From Rhizobium sp. BK376 (GTDB taxonomy: Bacteria; Pseudomonadota; Alphaproteobacteria; Rhizobiales; Rhizobiaceae): a stretch of DNA of 64,000 bases. Under the pieces are notes generated by a model. That model was given only the letters and a program-made list of their open reading frames with translations. It had not been told where the DNA came from and did no database searches. Shown in pieces: positions 53,645 through 62,245 of this stretch (position 1 is its first letter; each line of letters starts with the position of its first letter). The DNA is taken from NCBI RefSeq assembly GCF_004341625.1, contig NZ_SLZG01000012.1, positions 124,001-188,000 on the forward strand. Direction: 5' to 3'. Made by a program: the position numbers and the translations under genes.

Positions 53645-54526
53645 GTGAAGGCCTTACTGCGAATTTTCCGGCCCTCCCGGAAACTAGTCATTATTATCGG
53701 CGGCGCCGCTCTGTTGATGGGTGGTTCCGGCGCCCTTGCCGTTTATCTTGGTGCTGAGAAATATATCGGTCTGTCGGCACCATCCGCTGATGGCCTGACT
53801 TGCACCGACGTCAACCTGGTTACGATCCGCAAGCAAAATCATCTGTGGGTCCGCAAATATATCACCACGGCGCCGACGGATGGACTTACCCGCGTCAAGA
53901 CGGCGTTGCGGGTTGCGAAATTCATTTATGACCAGCAGAAGCCCGATCTCGTTCAGGTCGTGGTGCTGGACAAGAATGGTCCGACGTTGCGTTCCGATAT
54001 CCGCGGTCGCGCCCTGGGCGCCGATGTCATCTATGTGCCCGACCCTGCAAAAGTCGGCGACGGGAGCGTGACGGTGCCTTATACCGCACGCTATTATAAT
54101 GGCGGCGCCAGCGACGAGGGGCTGTTTTACGGCGAGCACGTCGACATGATGCCGAAGGATATCGACGGCGTCGTTGCATCACTCAAGGATACCAGCGACT
54201 GCCTCGATCCCGTTGCCGCGGAAGCGTCGAAGGATGGCGGCAAGGGGGAGAAGGGCAAGAAGGACAAGGGCCACGCGACCGAGAAGGCCGAGGCCAAGCC
54301 CGAAAAGGCGCCCGAACCCGACAAGCCGCCGGAGCAGCATCCGGCACCTGAGCAAAGTCATGTAAAGCCCGCTGAAGAAAGCACCGGTTTCATCGGTGCC
54401 AGCGCCGAGCCAAACCCGGCCCTGCAGCAGAACATTTCAGCGCAGACCGAGGAGGAGGCATCCCGCGTCGGCACCGATCCGCAGACAACGGGCGCCAGCC
54501 AGCGGCGTTCGCCGGTGACGAACTAA
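53645..54526 (+). CDS. Membrane-anchored protein with Lys/Glu/Pro-rich tail, unknown function
   Basis: Protein of 293 residues that I do not recognise. A basic start (KALLRIFRPSRK) precedes one hydrophobic segment (about 15-37), so it has an N-terminal anchor. A folded domain of about 155 residues follows, containing two cysteines (LTCTDVN and DCLDP). The last 100 residues are low-complexity, rich in Lys, Glu and Pro (KGEKGKKDKG, KPEKAPEPDKPPEQ). GTG 53645 has GGCGGAG upstream and is preferred to GTG 53621. It stands alone. Confidence 0.65.
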   Translation: MKALLRIFRPSRKLVIIIGGAALLMGGSGALAVYLGAEKYIGLSAPSADGLTCTDVNLVTIRKQNHLWVRKYITTAPTDGLTRVKTALRVAKFIYDQQKPDLVQVVVLDKNGPTLRSDIRGRALGADVIYVPDPAKVGDGSVTVPYTARYYNGGASDEGLFYGEHVDMMPKDIDGVVASLKDTSDCLDPVAAEASKDGGKGEKGKKDKGHATEKAEAKPEKAPEPDKPPEQHPAPEQSHVKPAEESTGFIGASAEPNPALQQNISAQTEEEASRVGTDPQTTGASQRRSPVTN

Positions 54527-54730
54527 AGCATCTCATGCAGAGAAAGCGTAATTGCGCAGCACATGCCACCAGCCAAATGCATCAACAGGGAGCTTGTAAC
54601 AGTTATGTCGACAGGCCGCACTCGGCGCTTTACTGCTCTTGGTGTGTCGTCAAAATAGCAAGTAGTATGGGCTTTTGACGTCGACTGGCGGAATGGGGTA
54701 GCCACACCTAAGCACGGACATTGAGCCGAA

Positions 54731-55801
54731 GTGGGGAAACAATTGCCGAAAGAGCTTTTTGATATTTTTGACGGTCATCCATTTGACGGCGATCATTGCT
54801 TTCTTTGCGGCACGGTACTCACCGCCTCCAATCGCACTGTCGAGCACGTGTTTCCGAGATGGCTGCAAGACGCATTCGATTTGAGAGATCGCACGATCCA
54901 TCTTTTGAATGGCACACTTATTCCCTACCGAAATCTGGTGATTCCGTGCTGTAAGCAATGCAATGGCATTCACCTGTCACAGCTTGAGAATCGCGTGAAG
55001 AATATACTCCTTGACGAGGAGAAGTCACTAAACGAAATCTCCGACCAAGATATGAATGCTTGGCTGTCCAAGATATATATTGGAATTTTGTGGAAAGAAC
55101 TGGAGCTTAGCTTCGATCGACGCAACCCTGACGCCGGGCGAATTTTGCCTCCAACCGTCATGTCTAATTTTCGGATGGTGCACTTCTTCATGCAGTCATG
55201 TCGAAAATCTATGACTTTTCACAGTCCGCATACGAATTTTCCAAACTCACTTCTTAGAGTAGAGTGTAGGTTTGACGGGGCATACGGAAGGTTTGATTAT
55301 CTCGACAACACTGATGCTCATTCAGTTGCGATTAGGATGGGTAAAAAAGGTATAGTCGGGTTATTTGACGGCGGCCTTCACGATATGATTTTCCCAGATT
55401 TTGCGAAGCATCAGTTTAATGAAAAGCCACTACATCCGGCCCAATTTCAGGAAATTTTCGCCAAACTTACATATAAAAGCATGCTATCTGTAAGAGTTCC
55501 ATATTTTGGCTTCCTGCACGACGAGAGAGACGACAACTATACTGTGGTTCTTCTAGCATTCGACGACGAAAATATGTCAGCCAACGCGATCGTCATCGGC
55601 GCGGACGACGGTCCAATAACAATGGTCCCAGTTGTTCCCGATAGCGCATTGGACGGGCCGGCATACAGCGACTGGTCTCAAGAGAACTACGCGCGTGTTT
55701 TGTCGATGTATACCGGAGCCCCATTCGACTTGTTGTTTCGCCCGCCTGATATGGTTGCTACTACTCTCCACGACGAGGAAGGCAATTTCGTCGAAGTCTA
55801 G
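54731..55801 (+). CDS. HNH-endonuclease-like protein, orphan and AT-richer
   Basis: Protein of 356 residues. The N-terminal 80 residues look like an HNH/zinc-finger nuclease module: Cys23-x2-Cys26, then Glu38-His39 in TVEHVFPRW, Asn68 and Cys74-x2-Cys77-Asn78 (PCCKQCNG). The remaining 275 residues show no family that I recognise. The start is GTG 54731 with a poor ribosome site. Codon use is clearly AT-richer than its neighbours (ATATATATT, AAAAG), and 200 bases before and 175 after are gene-free, so acquisition by transfer is likely. A defence or restriction role is possible but unproved. Confidence 0.72.
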   Translation: MGKQLPKELFDIFDGHPFDGDHCFLCGTVLTASNRTVEHVFPRWLQDAFDLRDRTIHLLNGTLIPYRNLVIPCCKQCNGIHLSQLENRVKNILLDEEKSLNEISDQDMNAWLSKIYIGILWKELELSFDRRNPDAGRILPPTVMSNFRMVHFFMQSCRKSMTFHSPHTNFPNSLLRVECRFDGAYGRFDYLDNTDAHSVAIRMGKKGIVGLFDGGLHDMIFPDFAKHQFNEKPLHPAQFQEIFAKLTYKSMLSVRVPYFGFLHDERDDNYTVVLLAFDDENMSANAIVIGADDGPITMVPVVPDSALDGPAYSDWSQENYARVLSMYTGAPFDLLFRPPDMVATTLHDEEGNFVEV

Positions 55802-55923
55802 GCGGCGCTCGACGAGCTCGACAAAGATTAATTGGAGCTGTGCATTTCACCCTACCTCGATTCTTGAGGCGACGCCATGGAGCGCATGCGTCTGGCCGCA
55901 ACCTGCCCCCTCGTAGAATGCCG

Positions 55924-55957
55924 CAAAAAAGCCGGCGCACCTTTCGGAGGCCGGCTT
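55924..55957 (-). terminator. Intrinsic terminator of lysS
   Basis: On the minus strand AAGCCGGC (plus 55957-55950) pairs with GCCGGCTT (plus 55936-55929) and runs into TTTTTT (plus 55930-55925). It lies 20 bases beyond the lysS stop. Confidence 0.85.
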
Positions 55958-55977
55958 GATATTGGATCGCTCTTTCC

Positions 55978-57471
55978 TCAATCCGCCTTGTTGCGGCGGG
56001 CCGGGAAGAGGATGATGTCGCGGATAGACGGGGCGTTGGTCAGAAGCATGATCAGGCGGTCGACGCCGATGCCGAGGCCGCCGGCGGGCGGCATGCCCTG
56101 GTCGATGGCGTCGAGGAATTCATCATCGAGCTGCTTGGCAAGCTCGCCCCGGGCATGGGCCTGCTCCAGCTGCTCGACCATGCGCTTGCGCTGTTCTTCG
56201 GGGTCGTTAAGTTCCGAGAAGGCGTTGCCGAGTTCCCAGGCATTGCAATAGGTCTCGAAGCGCTCGACGAGGCGCGGCTCGCCCGGGACTTCCTTGGCGA
56301 AGGGCGAGATGTCCTTCGGGAAATGCGTGACGTGGCTCGGCTGGATCAGCGTGCCCTCGACCTTCTCCTCGAAGATGAAGGCGAGACATTCGCCCCAGGT
56401 CCAGTCCTTCTCGACTTCGAAGCCGGCAGCCTTGGCGGCGGTGCGCGCTTCTTCGTCCGTCTTCATCGCCAGGAAGTCGATGCCTGTCACTTCCTTGACG
56501 GCGTCGGGCATCGGTACGCGCTTGAACGGACCCTTGAAGGAGATTTCCTTGTCGCCGAAAGTGAATTCGGTCTTGCCGTGGATCGACAGCGCCAGCGTCT
56601 CGAACATGCGCTCGACGAGGTCCATGATGTCCTCGTAGTCGGCATAGGCCCAGTAGCACTCCATCATAGTGAACTCGGGGTTATGCCTGGTGGAGACGCC
56701 TTCGTTGCGGAAGTTGCGGTTGATCTCGAAGACCTTATCGGTAAGGCCCGAAACCAGCGTGCGCTTCAGGAACAGTTCCGGCGCGATGCGCAGATACATG
56801 TCGAGCTTCAGCGTGTTGTGATGCGTCTTGAAGGGTTCTGCCGTCGCGCCGCCATAGACGGAGTGCAGCATCGGCGTTTCGACTTCCATGAAGCCGTCGT
56901 TTTCCATGAAGCGGCGGATGCCTGAGACGATCTTCGAGCGCTGCTGGAAGCGGAGCTTCGAGTCCTCATTGGTCATGATGTCGAGGTGGCGCTTGCGATA
57001 GCGCAGTTCGATATCAGACAGGCCATGCCACTTTTCCGGCATCGGCAGCAGCGACTTGGTCAGCATGGTGATTTCGCGGGCGTTGATCGACAGCTCGCCG
57101 CGCTTGGTGCGGCGCACCGTGCCGGTCACGCCAATGATGTCGCCGATGTCGATCATGGCGAGCATGTTGCGCGCTTCTTCCGGGGTCACGTCCTTGTGGG
57201 AGAAGATCTGGATCTTGCCGCCGGCATCATGGATGTCCATGAACATGCCGGAATTGCGCGAGGAATAGACACGACCGGCGACGGTGACGACATCCTGCGT
57301 TTCCGTATCCGGCTCCAGGTTTTCATACTTGGCCGCCAGCTCGCCGTTGGTGATGGTGCGGTGAAAATGTGCGGGGTAGACATCGCCGATCTGCTCGCGC
57401 AGCAATTTCAGCTTTTGCGCGCGGACTTCCGTTGCGTCGGAGGAGAGGGTGGTTTCGGTCTTTTCGTTCAT
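55978..57471 (-). CDS. lysS: Lysyl-tRNA synthetase, class II
   Basis: LysRS of 497 residues. An N-terminal OB-fold anticodon-binding domain (about 60-150) is followed by the class II catalytic core: motif 1 around GFMEVETPML, motif 2 FEINRNFRNEGVSTRHNPEFTMMECY and motif 3 GLGIGVDRLIMLL. It charges tRNA-Lys. ATG 57471 is the likely start. It is in the same direction as gltX, and a palindromic repeat lies between them. Confidence 0.96.
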   Translation of the reverse strand: MNEKTETTLSSDATEVRAQKLKLLREQIGDVYPAHFHRTITNGELAAKYENLEPDTETQDVVTVAGRVYSSRNSGMFMDIHDAGGKIQIFSHKDVTPEEARNMLAMIDIGDIIGVTGTVRRTKRGELSINAREITMLTKSLLPMPEKWHGLSDIELRYRKRHLDIMTNEDSKLRFQQRSKIVSGIRRFMENDGFMEVETPMLHSVYGGATAEPFKTHHNTLKLDMYLRIAPELFLKRTLVSGLTDKVFEINRNFRNEGVSTRHNPEFTMMECYWAYADYEDIMDLVERMFETLALSIHGKTEFTFGDKEISFKGPFKRVPMPDAVKEVTGIDFLAMKTDEEARTAAKAAGFEVEKDWTWGECLAFIFEEKVEGTLIQPSHVTHFPKDISPFAKEVPGEPRLVERFETYCNAWELGNAFSELNDPEEQRKRMVEQLEQAHARGELAKQLDDEFLDAIDQGMPPAGGLGIGVDRLIMLLTNAPSIRDIILFPARRNKAD

Positions 57472-57549
57472 CTCATTTGCCTCATCGATGCGGCATGAAT
57501 TCTAAATCTACGGTTCAGTGCTCGAAGCGCAGCTGCTGGCTCGGCGCTA

Positions 57550-57647
57550 ACCCTCCCCTTGTGGGGAGGGTCGGAGCGAAGCGGAGGGGAGGGGTTTGCT
57601 TTGAAAGAAGACCCTCCCCAACCCCTCCCCACAAGGGGGAGGGGCTT
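57550..57647. repeat. GC-rich palindromic repeat between gltX and lysS
   Basis: CCCTCCCCTTGTGGGGAGGG at 57551-57570 and CCCCTCCCCACAAGGGGG... at 57622-57647 form two hairpins in opposite orientation, separated by about 50 bases. The second unit is identical to the one at 50980-51005 over at least 25 bases. Confidence 0.75.
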
Positions 57648-57660
57648 TTCCGCTCGCGTT

Positions 57661-59118
57661 TTACTTTCCGCTTCCAACCATCGACGCCACCGTCTGCGCT
57701 GCTAGCTTCAGCCGCTGACGCACGACGGAGCGGCCGAGGATCGCCATGGAGTCAAACAACGGCAGCGAACGTGACGAGCCGGACACGGCAACGAAGAGCG
57801 GCGCGACGATGACCTTCAGCTTCTTGCCCATGCGGTCTGCAATGGCGCGCAGCTCGGCTTCGATCGTCTCGACGTTCCATTCGAGGATCTTTTCGAGATC
57901 CGGCTGGACGGTATTGAGGATTTCCAGCAGTTCTTCCGGCGTCGACTTGATCTTGGCGAAGGAGGCGGGATCGAGGTTCAGGTCCGACTTGAACAGGAAG
58001 CCGGTGAGATCGGGCAGTTCGCCGAGCTTGGAAATGCGCGACTGCGACAGCGCGAGGCCGGCCTTCAGGCGGTCGTTCTCCATCGCCCAGGTCAGCACGC
58101 GATGCTGGAACTCTTCTTCCGACATCTTTTCGCGGATCCAGCGGCCGTTCAGCCAGTCGAGCTTCTGGATGTCGAAGATCGCGCCGGCCTTGGACAGGTT
58201 TTCCGGATCGAACTTTTCGGAGAGCTCATCCATGCTGAGAAGCTCTTCGCCTTCAGCGATCTGGATAAAGAACAGGCCGAGGAAGTTCATCAGCGCTTCG
58301 GGGATATAGCCGAGCGCCGTGTAATAGGAGATCGAGGTCGGGTTCTTGCGCTTCGACAGCTTCGACTTGTCGGCATTCCTCATCAGCGAGAGGTGCATGA
58401 AGACAGGCTGCTCCCAGCCGAAATAGCGATAGAGCAGGATATGCTTCGGCACCGAGGCCAGCCATTCCTCGCCGCGTGCGACGTGGGTGATCTTCATCAG
58501 ATGGTCGTCGATGACGTTGGCCATATGATAGGTCGGCATGCCGTCGCCCTTGATCAGCACCTGCATGTCGACCGAGTCCCACGGGATCGAGACATCGCCG
58601 TAGACGCCGTCGGTGAAGTCGCAGGAGCCCTCGGTCGGGATCTTCATGCGGATGACGGAGCTTTCGCCCGCCGCCATCTTGGATGTGACTTCCTCGGCGG
58701 TGAGGCTCAGGCAAAGCCCGTCATATTTCGGCGGCTTGCCCGCGGCTCGCTGGGCCTCGCGCATCTGTTCCAGCCGCGCCGGCGTGCAGAAGCAACGGAA
58801 GGCATGACCCTTGTCCAGCAGTTCCTGGCCGTAGGGCGTATACATGTCCTTGCGGTCGGACTGGCGATAGGGGCCGTAGGGGCCGCCGATATCGGGACCT
58901 TCCTTCCATTCCAGGCCACACCATTTCAGCGCATCCAGAACCTTGGTCTCGAATTCAGGGGTCGAGCGGGTGGCATCGGTGTCTTCGATGCGCAGGATGA
59001 ACTCGCCGCCGTGCTTCTTGGCGAAAAGATAGTTGAACAGCGCGATATAGGCCGTGCCGACATGCGGCTCGCCGGTCGGGGAGGGTGCGATGCGGACGCG
59101 AACGCCTGATGTGGTCAT
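57661..59118 (-). CDS. gltX: Glutamyl-tRNA synthetase
   Basis: GluRS of 485 residues, class I. The HIGH-like motif is in APSPTGEPHVGTAY and the KMSKS-like motif is KLSKRKN. RIEDTDATRS is the glutamate-binding region, and the C-terminal third is the anticodon-binding part. Many alphaproteobacteria have two GltX proteins, one of which may act on tRNA-Gln; which this is cannot be told from sequence alone. Start ATG 59118. Confidence 0.95.
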   Translation of the reverse strand: MTTSGVRVRIAPSPTGEPHVGTAYIALFNYLFAKKHGGEFILRIEDTDATRSTPEFETKVLDALKWCGLEWKEGPDIGGPYGPYRQSDRKDMYTPYGQELLDKGHAFRCFCTPARLEQMREAQRAAGKPPKYDGLCLSLTAEEVTSKMAAGESSVIRMKIPTEGSCDFTDGVYGDVSIPWDSVDMQVLIKGDGMPTYHMANVIDDHLMKITHVARGEEWLASVPKHILLYRYFGWEQPVFMHLSLMRNADKSKLSKRKNPTSISYYTALGYIPEALMNFLGLFFIQIAEGEELLSMDELSEKFDPENLSKAGAIFDIQKLDWLNGRWIREKMSEEEFQHRVLTWAMENDRLKAGLALSQSRISKLGELPDLTGFLFKSDLNLDPASFAKIKSTPEELLEILNTVQPDLEKILEWNVETIEAELRAIADRMGKKLKVIVAPLFVAVSGSSRSLPLFDSMAILGRSVVRQRLKLAAQTVASMVGSGK

Positions 59119-59333
59119 CTCTGTTTGCCCGTTATAAAAGCCGGTGGCTTCTTAGGAAGCGCTGCCGGCCACAAGGAATGTGAGTATCTGGATCAGGAAA
59201 CCGGCTGGAAAAGGGCGCAAAGCCGCCTCATCCGCCAATTGTCCGTTTGGCTGGCCTTAGGCCATATTCAACTCTGCTCGTCAAGAAAAACCGCGCCGAC
59301 GGCACGGTTCGAGCACCCAGACCGAAGGCTGCG

Positions 59334-60077
59334 TCAGTGCACTCGCTTTCTTTCCCGCCTGTTTCTGGCCACCATGTTCAGCACCTCGACGAGCGCCGAG
59401 AAGGCCATTGCCGCATAGATGTATCCCTTGGGGACATGGAAGCCCATGCCGTCGGCAATCAAGGTCGTTCCGATCATCAGCAGGAAGGCGAGCGCCAGCA
59501 TGACGATGGTCGGGTTCTTCTCGATGAAATTGGCAAGCGGTGTCGCTGCGACAAGCATGACGGTGACTGCCGCGATGACGGCGACGAACATGATTGGCAG
59601 ATGCGGCGTCATGCCGACGGCGGTGATGATGCTGTCGACCGAGAAGACGAGGTCGAGCAGGAGGATCTGGCCAATCGCGGATGCGAAGCCCGATGTCGCG
59701 GATTTTGCGATGAAATCCTCGTTGTGATCGGCGGGATCGACATTGTGATGGATTTCCTTGGTGGCCTTCCAGACAAGGAACAGGCCGCCGGCGATCAGGA
59801 TGACGTCCTTCCAGGAGAAGCCGTGTCCGGCAATGTCGAAGACGGGTTCCGTCAGCCGGACGATCCAGGCGACGGTGCCCAGCAATGCAAGGCGCATGAT
59901 AAGCGCAAGGCTGATGCCGACGCGGCGGGCGCGCTCGCGCTGTTCTGGCGGCAGCTTGTTGGTGAGAATCGAGATGAAGATGAGGTTGTCGATGCCAAGC
60001 ACCACTTCCATCACCACAAGCGTCACGAGGGCTATCCAGGCGGACGGATCCTGGATAAGCGACAATATATCCTGCAT
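59334..60077 (-). CDS. TerC family membrane protein
   Basis: Membrane protein of 247 residues with about seven hydrophobic segments. The family signatures EVVLGIDNLIFISIL and LLLDLVFSVDSIITAVG contain the conserved acidic residues within membrane segments. TerC-family proteins (Alx, MntX-like) are linked to metal-ion export, chiefly Mn2+; tellurite resistance is historical naming. It ends in a basic tail (RNRRERKRVH). No tellurite cluster surrounds it. Confidence 0.88.
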   Translation of the reverse strand: MQDILSLIQDPSAWIALVTLVVMEVVLGIDNLIFISILTNKLPPEQRERARRVGISLALIMRLALLGTVAWIVRLTEPVFDIAGHGFSWKDVILIAGGLFLVWKATKEIHHNVDPADHNEDFIAKSATSGFASAIGQILLLDLVFSVDSIITAVGMTPHLPIMFVAVIAAVTVMLVAATPLANFIEKNPTIVMLALAFLLMIGTTLIADGMGFHVPKGYIYAAMAFSALVEVLNMVARNRRERKRVH

Positions 60078-60155
60078 TGGCTATGTCCCCCACACTAGCG
60101 TTCGGCGTCGCTAATGTAAGGGGCGAAATTTTTGCTGCAAGCGCCGCGGGTGTTT

Positions 60156-60839
60156 TTAGGCTTCCGTCTGGCCGTGGCGGACGCCATAGGCGGCCATGAA
60201 AACGCGAACGGCGCCCGTGATGACCCGATCGATTTCCTGATGTGAGGGTGCGGTTTCCATGCTGCCGAAGAGCCGCAGCTTGAAGAAGCCACCGCTCGCG
60301 AGATCGAGAAACTGGCCGGCTGCCAGATCGAGATCATCGATCTTCAATTGTCCAGCGGCCACATGCTCCGTCAGGAACTCGCGTACGACGGTGAGCAGGT
60401 TCTCCGGTCCCCTGAGGAAGCGCTGACAGAGCGCAGGCATGCGGTCGCGGACGCCGAGAACGGTTCGCATTGCGCTGATGACCTTCTCGTCGGTCATGTG
60501 CGTCACGAAATTCATGCCGAACTTGTAAAGACCGGCTTCGACATCGTCATGTTCGGCAAGCGTCGTGCGCATCGAGGCCAGAAACGCGGCGCGCTCGTTT
60601 TCGACCATTGCCGTAAAGAGCTCTTCCTTGTTGTCGAAGTAGACGTAGAGCGTGCCCTTGGAGACTCCCGCCTCGCGGGTGACATCGTTCATGCTGGCTG
60701 CATCGAAGCCCATCTTCATGAAGACGCGCTTGGCGCCGTCCAGAATCTGCTGGCGTTTCGCCGGATCCTCGCCCGCAGCCCAACGGCCGGCAGTCGAAGG
60801 GTGGGTCTCCTCCGCACGCATATTAACTTTGTCTGTCAT
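60156..60839 (-). CDS. TetR/AcrR family transcriptional repressor
   Basis: TetR regulator of 227 residues. The HTH is in the N-terminal third (ILDGAKRVFMKMGFDAASMNDVTREAGVSKGTLYVYFDNKEELF); the rest is a helical ligand-binding domain. ATG 60839 is preceded by AGGAG; ATG 60854 is an alternative. It is divergent from the EmrAB-type operon, and two inverted repeats lie between them, so it most likely represses efflux genes and itself. Confidence 0.9.
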   Translation of the reverse strand: MTDKVNMRAEETHPSTAGRWAAGEDPAKRQQILDGAKRVFMKMGFDAASMNDVTREAGVSKGTLYVYFDNKEELFTAMVENERAAFLASMRTTLAEHDDVEAGLYKFGMNFVTHMTDEKVISAMRTVLGVRDRMPALCQRFLRGPENLLTVVREFLTEHVAAGQLKIDDLDLAAGQFLDLASGGFFKLRLFGSMETAPSHQEIDRVITGAVRVFMAAYGVRHGQTEA

Positions 60840-60882
60840 AATCTCCTGGGTCATCCACTTTCCGAAGAATCTTTAACCAAAT

Positions 60883-60898
60883 CGAACCGATTGGTTCG
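60883..60898. promoter_or_regulatory. TetR operator candidate 1
   Basis: CGAACC (60883-60888) and GGTTCG (60893-60898) form a perfect inverted repeat with a 4-base centre, between the divergent tetR and efflux promoters. The CGAACC half recurs in the second site. Confidence 0.6.
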
Positions 60899-60905
60899 GT
60901 AAGAC

Positions 60906-60934
60906 TTGATATGCGATTAAAAACGCTCTATGTC
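60906..60934 (+). promoter_or_regulatory. Promoter of the efflux operon
   Basis: TTGATA (60906-60911) and TATGTC (60929-60934) are separated by 17 bases. The second operator candidate begins directly after the -10 box, where a bound repressor would block initiation. Confidence 0.5.
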
Positions 60935-60956
60935 AACTGAACCGAACCGTTCAGTT
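60935..60956. promoter_or_regulatory. TetR operator candidate 2
   Basis: AACTGAAC (60935-60942) and GTTCAGTT (60949-60956) are exact inverted copies around CGAACC, the half-site seen in the first operator. It covers the expected transcription start of the efflux operon. This also argues against a translation start at ATG 60930. Confidence 0.6.
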
Positions 60957-60992
60957 CGATCAAATTTACCTCAAGAGTTTGGTACAGGCCCT

Positions 60993-62225
60993 ATGTCGTC
61001 CACGCAAAAGAATTCTGTAGCGCGCATCGTCAGCGACTCCACTGACGATGAAGTCGCTCAGGAAGCCGGCGCATCCGCGGAAGCCCCCACCGCGGATGCG
61101 CGCGGCAATCCTGCAGCTCCGGCAAGGGCAGAAGCCCCTGCACCTGCGCCTGCACAAGTTGCAGCGCCGGTCGCGCCGAAAAAGCGCCGCAGCCCCGTCC
61201 TGCCGATCATCGCTCTGCTCGCCATCGCTGGCGGCGGCTGGTACGGCTATAACTACTGGACGGTCGGGCGCTTCATGGTGTCCACCGACGACGCCTATAT
61301 AGAAGGCGATATCGCAACCATTTCTCCGAAGGTGACGGGTTATGTCGCCAAGGTCAATGTCGTTGCCAACCAGCAGGTCAAGGCCGGCGATGTTCTGGCG
61401 ACCCTCGATGACGGCGACTACAAGATCGCGCTCGACCAAGCACAGGCCTCGCTCGACACCGAGCAGCTCTCGCTGCAGCGTCTCGACGCCCAGATCGCCG
61501 GCGGCCAGGCCAGCCTGCAGCAGGCTCAGGCTCAGAAGGTCGCGCTTGAGGCAACCGTGCGCGGCGCCCAGATCACCCAGCAGCGTGCAAGCGACCTTCA
61601 GTCGAAGTCTGCCGGCACGACGGCTTCGCTCGACAGCGCCAACATCGCGCTTGACCAAGCCAAGGCCAATCTCATTGGCGGCGATGCAGCCATTGCATCC
61701 GCTCAGGCGAATGTGACGATCCTTGAATCGCAGCGCCGTGAGGCCGAAGGTACGATCCGCCAGCTCCAACTGGCGCGCGACAAGGCCGCTCGCGACCTGT
61801 CCTTCACCGTGCTGAAGGCGCCTTATGACGGCGTCGTCGGCAACCGCTCGGTTCAGGAAGGCGATTACGTTACGTCGAGCAACCGCCTGATGGCGATCGT
61901 TCCGACGAAGCAGCTCTATATCGACGCCAACTTCAAGGAAACGCAGATCCAGCATCTGGTTCCGGGCTCCAAGGTCGATATCTATGTCGACGCCTACAGC
62001 GGCAAGCCGATCGTCGGCACCGTCCAGTCGCTGGCACCTGCCTCCGGCGCCGTCTTCTCGCTGCTGCCGCCTGAAAACGCGACAGGCAACTTTACCAAGG
62101 TCATCCAGCGCGTGCCGGTTCGTATCGCTATCCCGCAGGATGCGCTGGACTCCGGACGCCTGCGCGCAGGTCTCAGCGTGGTGGTGGATGTCGATATCCG
62201 CACGGCGCCGGACGCACAGAACTAA
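60993..62225 (+). CDS. emrA: HlyD/EmrA family membrane fusion protein
   Basis: Membrane fusion protein of 410 residues. A cytoplasmic Ala/Pro-rich N-terminus of about 60 residues leads to one membrane segment (about 68-86). The periplasmic part has the biotinyl-lipoyl-like halves VSTDDAYIEGDIATISPKVTGYVAKV and LKAPYDGVVGNRSVQEGDYV around a long coiled coil (LDTEQLSLQRLDAQIAGGQASL). ATG 60993 is preferred to ATG 60930, which lies within the operator region. Co-transcribed with emrB (20-base gap); the pair links inner membrane export to an outer-membrane channel. Confidence 0.9.
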   Translation: MSSTQKNSVARIVSDSTDDEVAQEAGASAEAPTADARGNPAAPARAEAPAPAPAQVAAPVAPKKRRSPVLPIIALLAIAGGGWYGYNYWTVGRFMVSTDDAYIEGDIATISPKVTGYVAKVNVVANQQVKAGDVLATLDDGDYKIALDQAQASLDTEQLSLQRLDAQIAGGQASLQQAQAQKVALEATVRGAQITQQRASDLQSKSAGTTASLDSANIALDQAKANLIGGDAAIASAQANVTILESQRREAEGTIRQLQLARDKAARDLSFTVLKAPYDGVVGNRSVQEGDYVTSSNRLMAIVPTKQLYIDANFKETQIQHLVPGSKVDIYVDAYSGKPIVGTVQSLAPASGAVFSLLPPENATGNFTKVIQRVPVRIAIPQDALDSGRLRAGLSVVVDVDIRTAPDAQN

Positions 62226-62245
62226 GCCGTCGAAGGAGACGCCTG

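Noticed and set aside
60930..60992. Extended EmrA start at ATG 60930
   Set aside because: It falls at the predicted -10 box and operator, and the extra 21 residues have no similarity to membrane fusion proteins.
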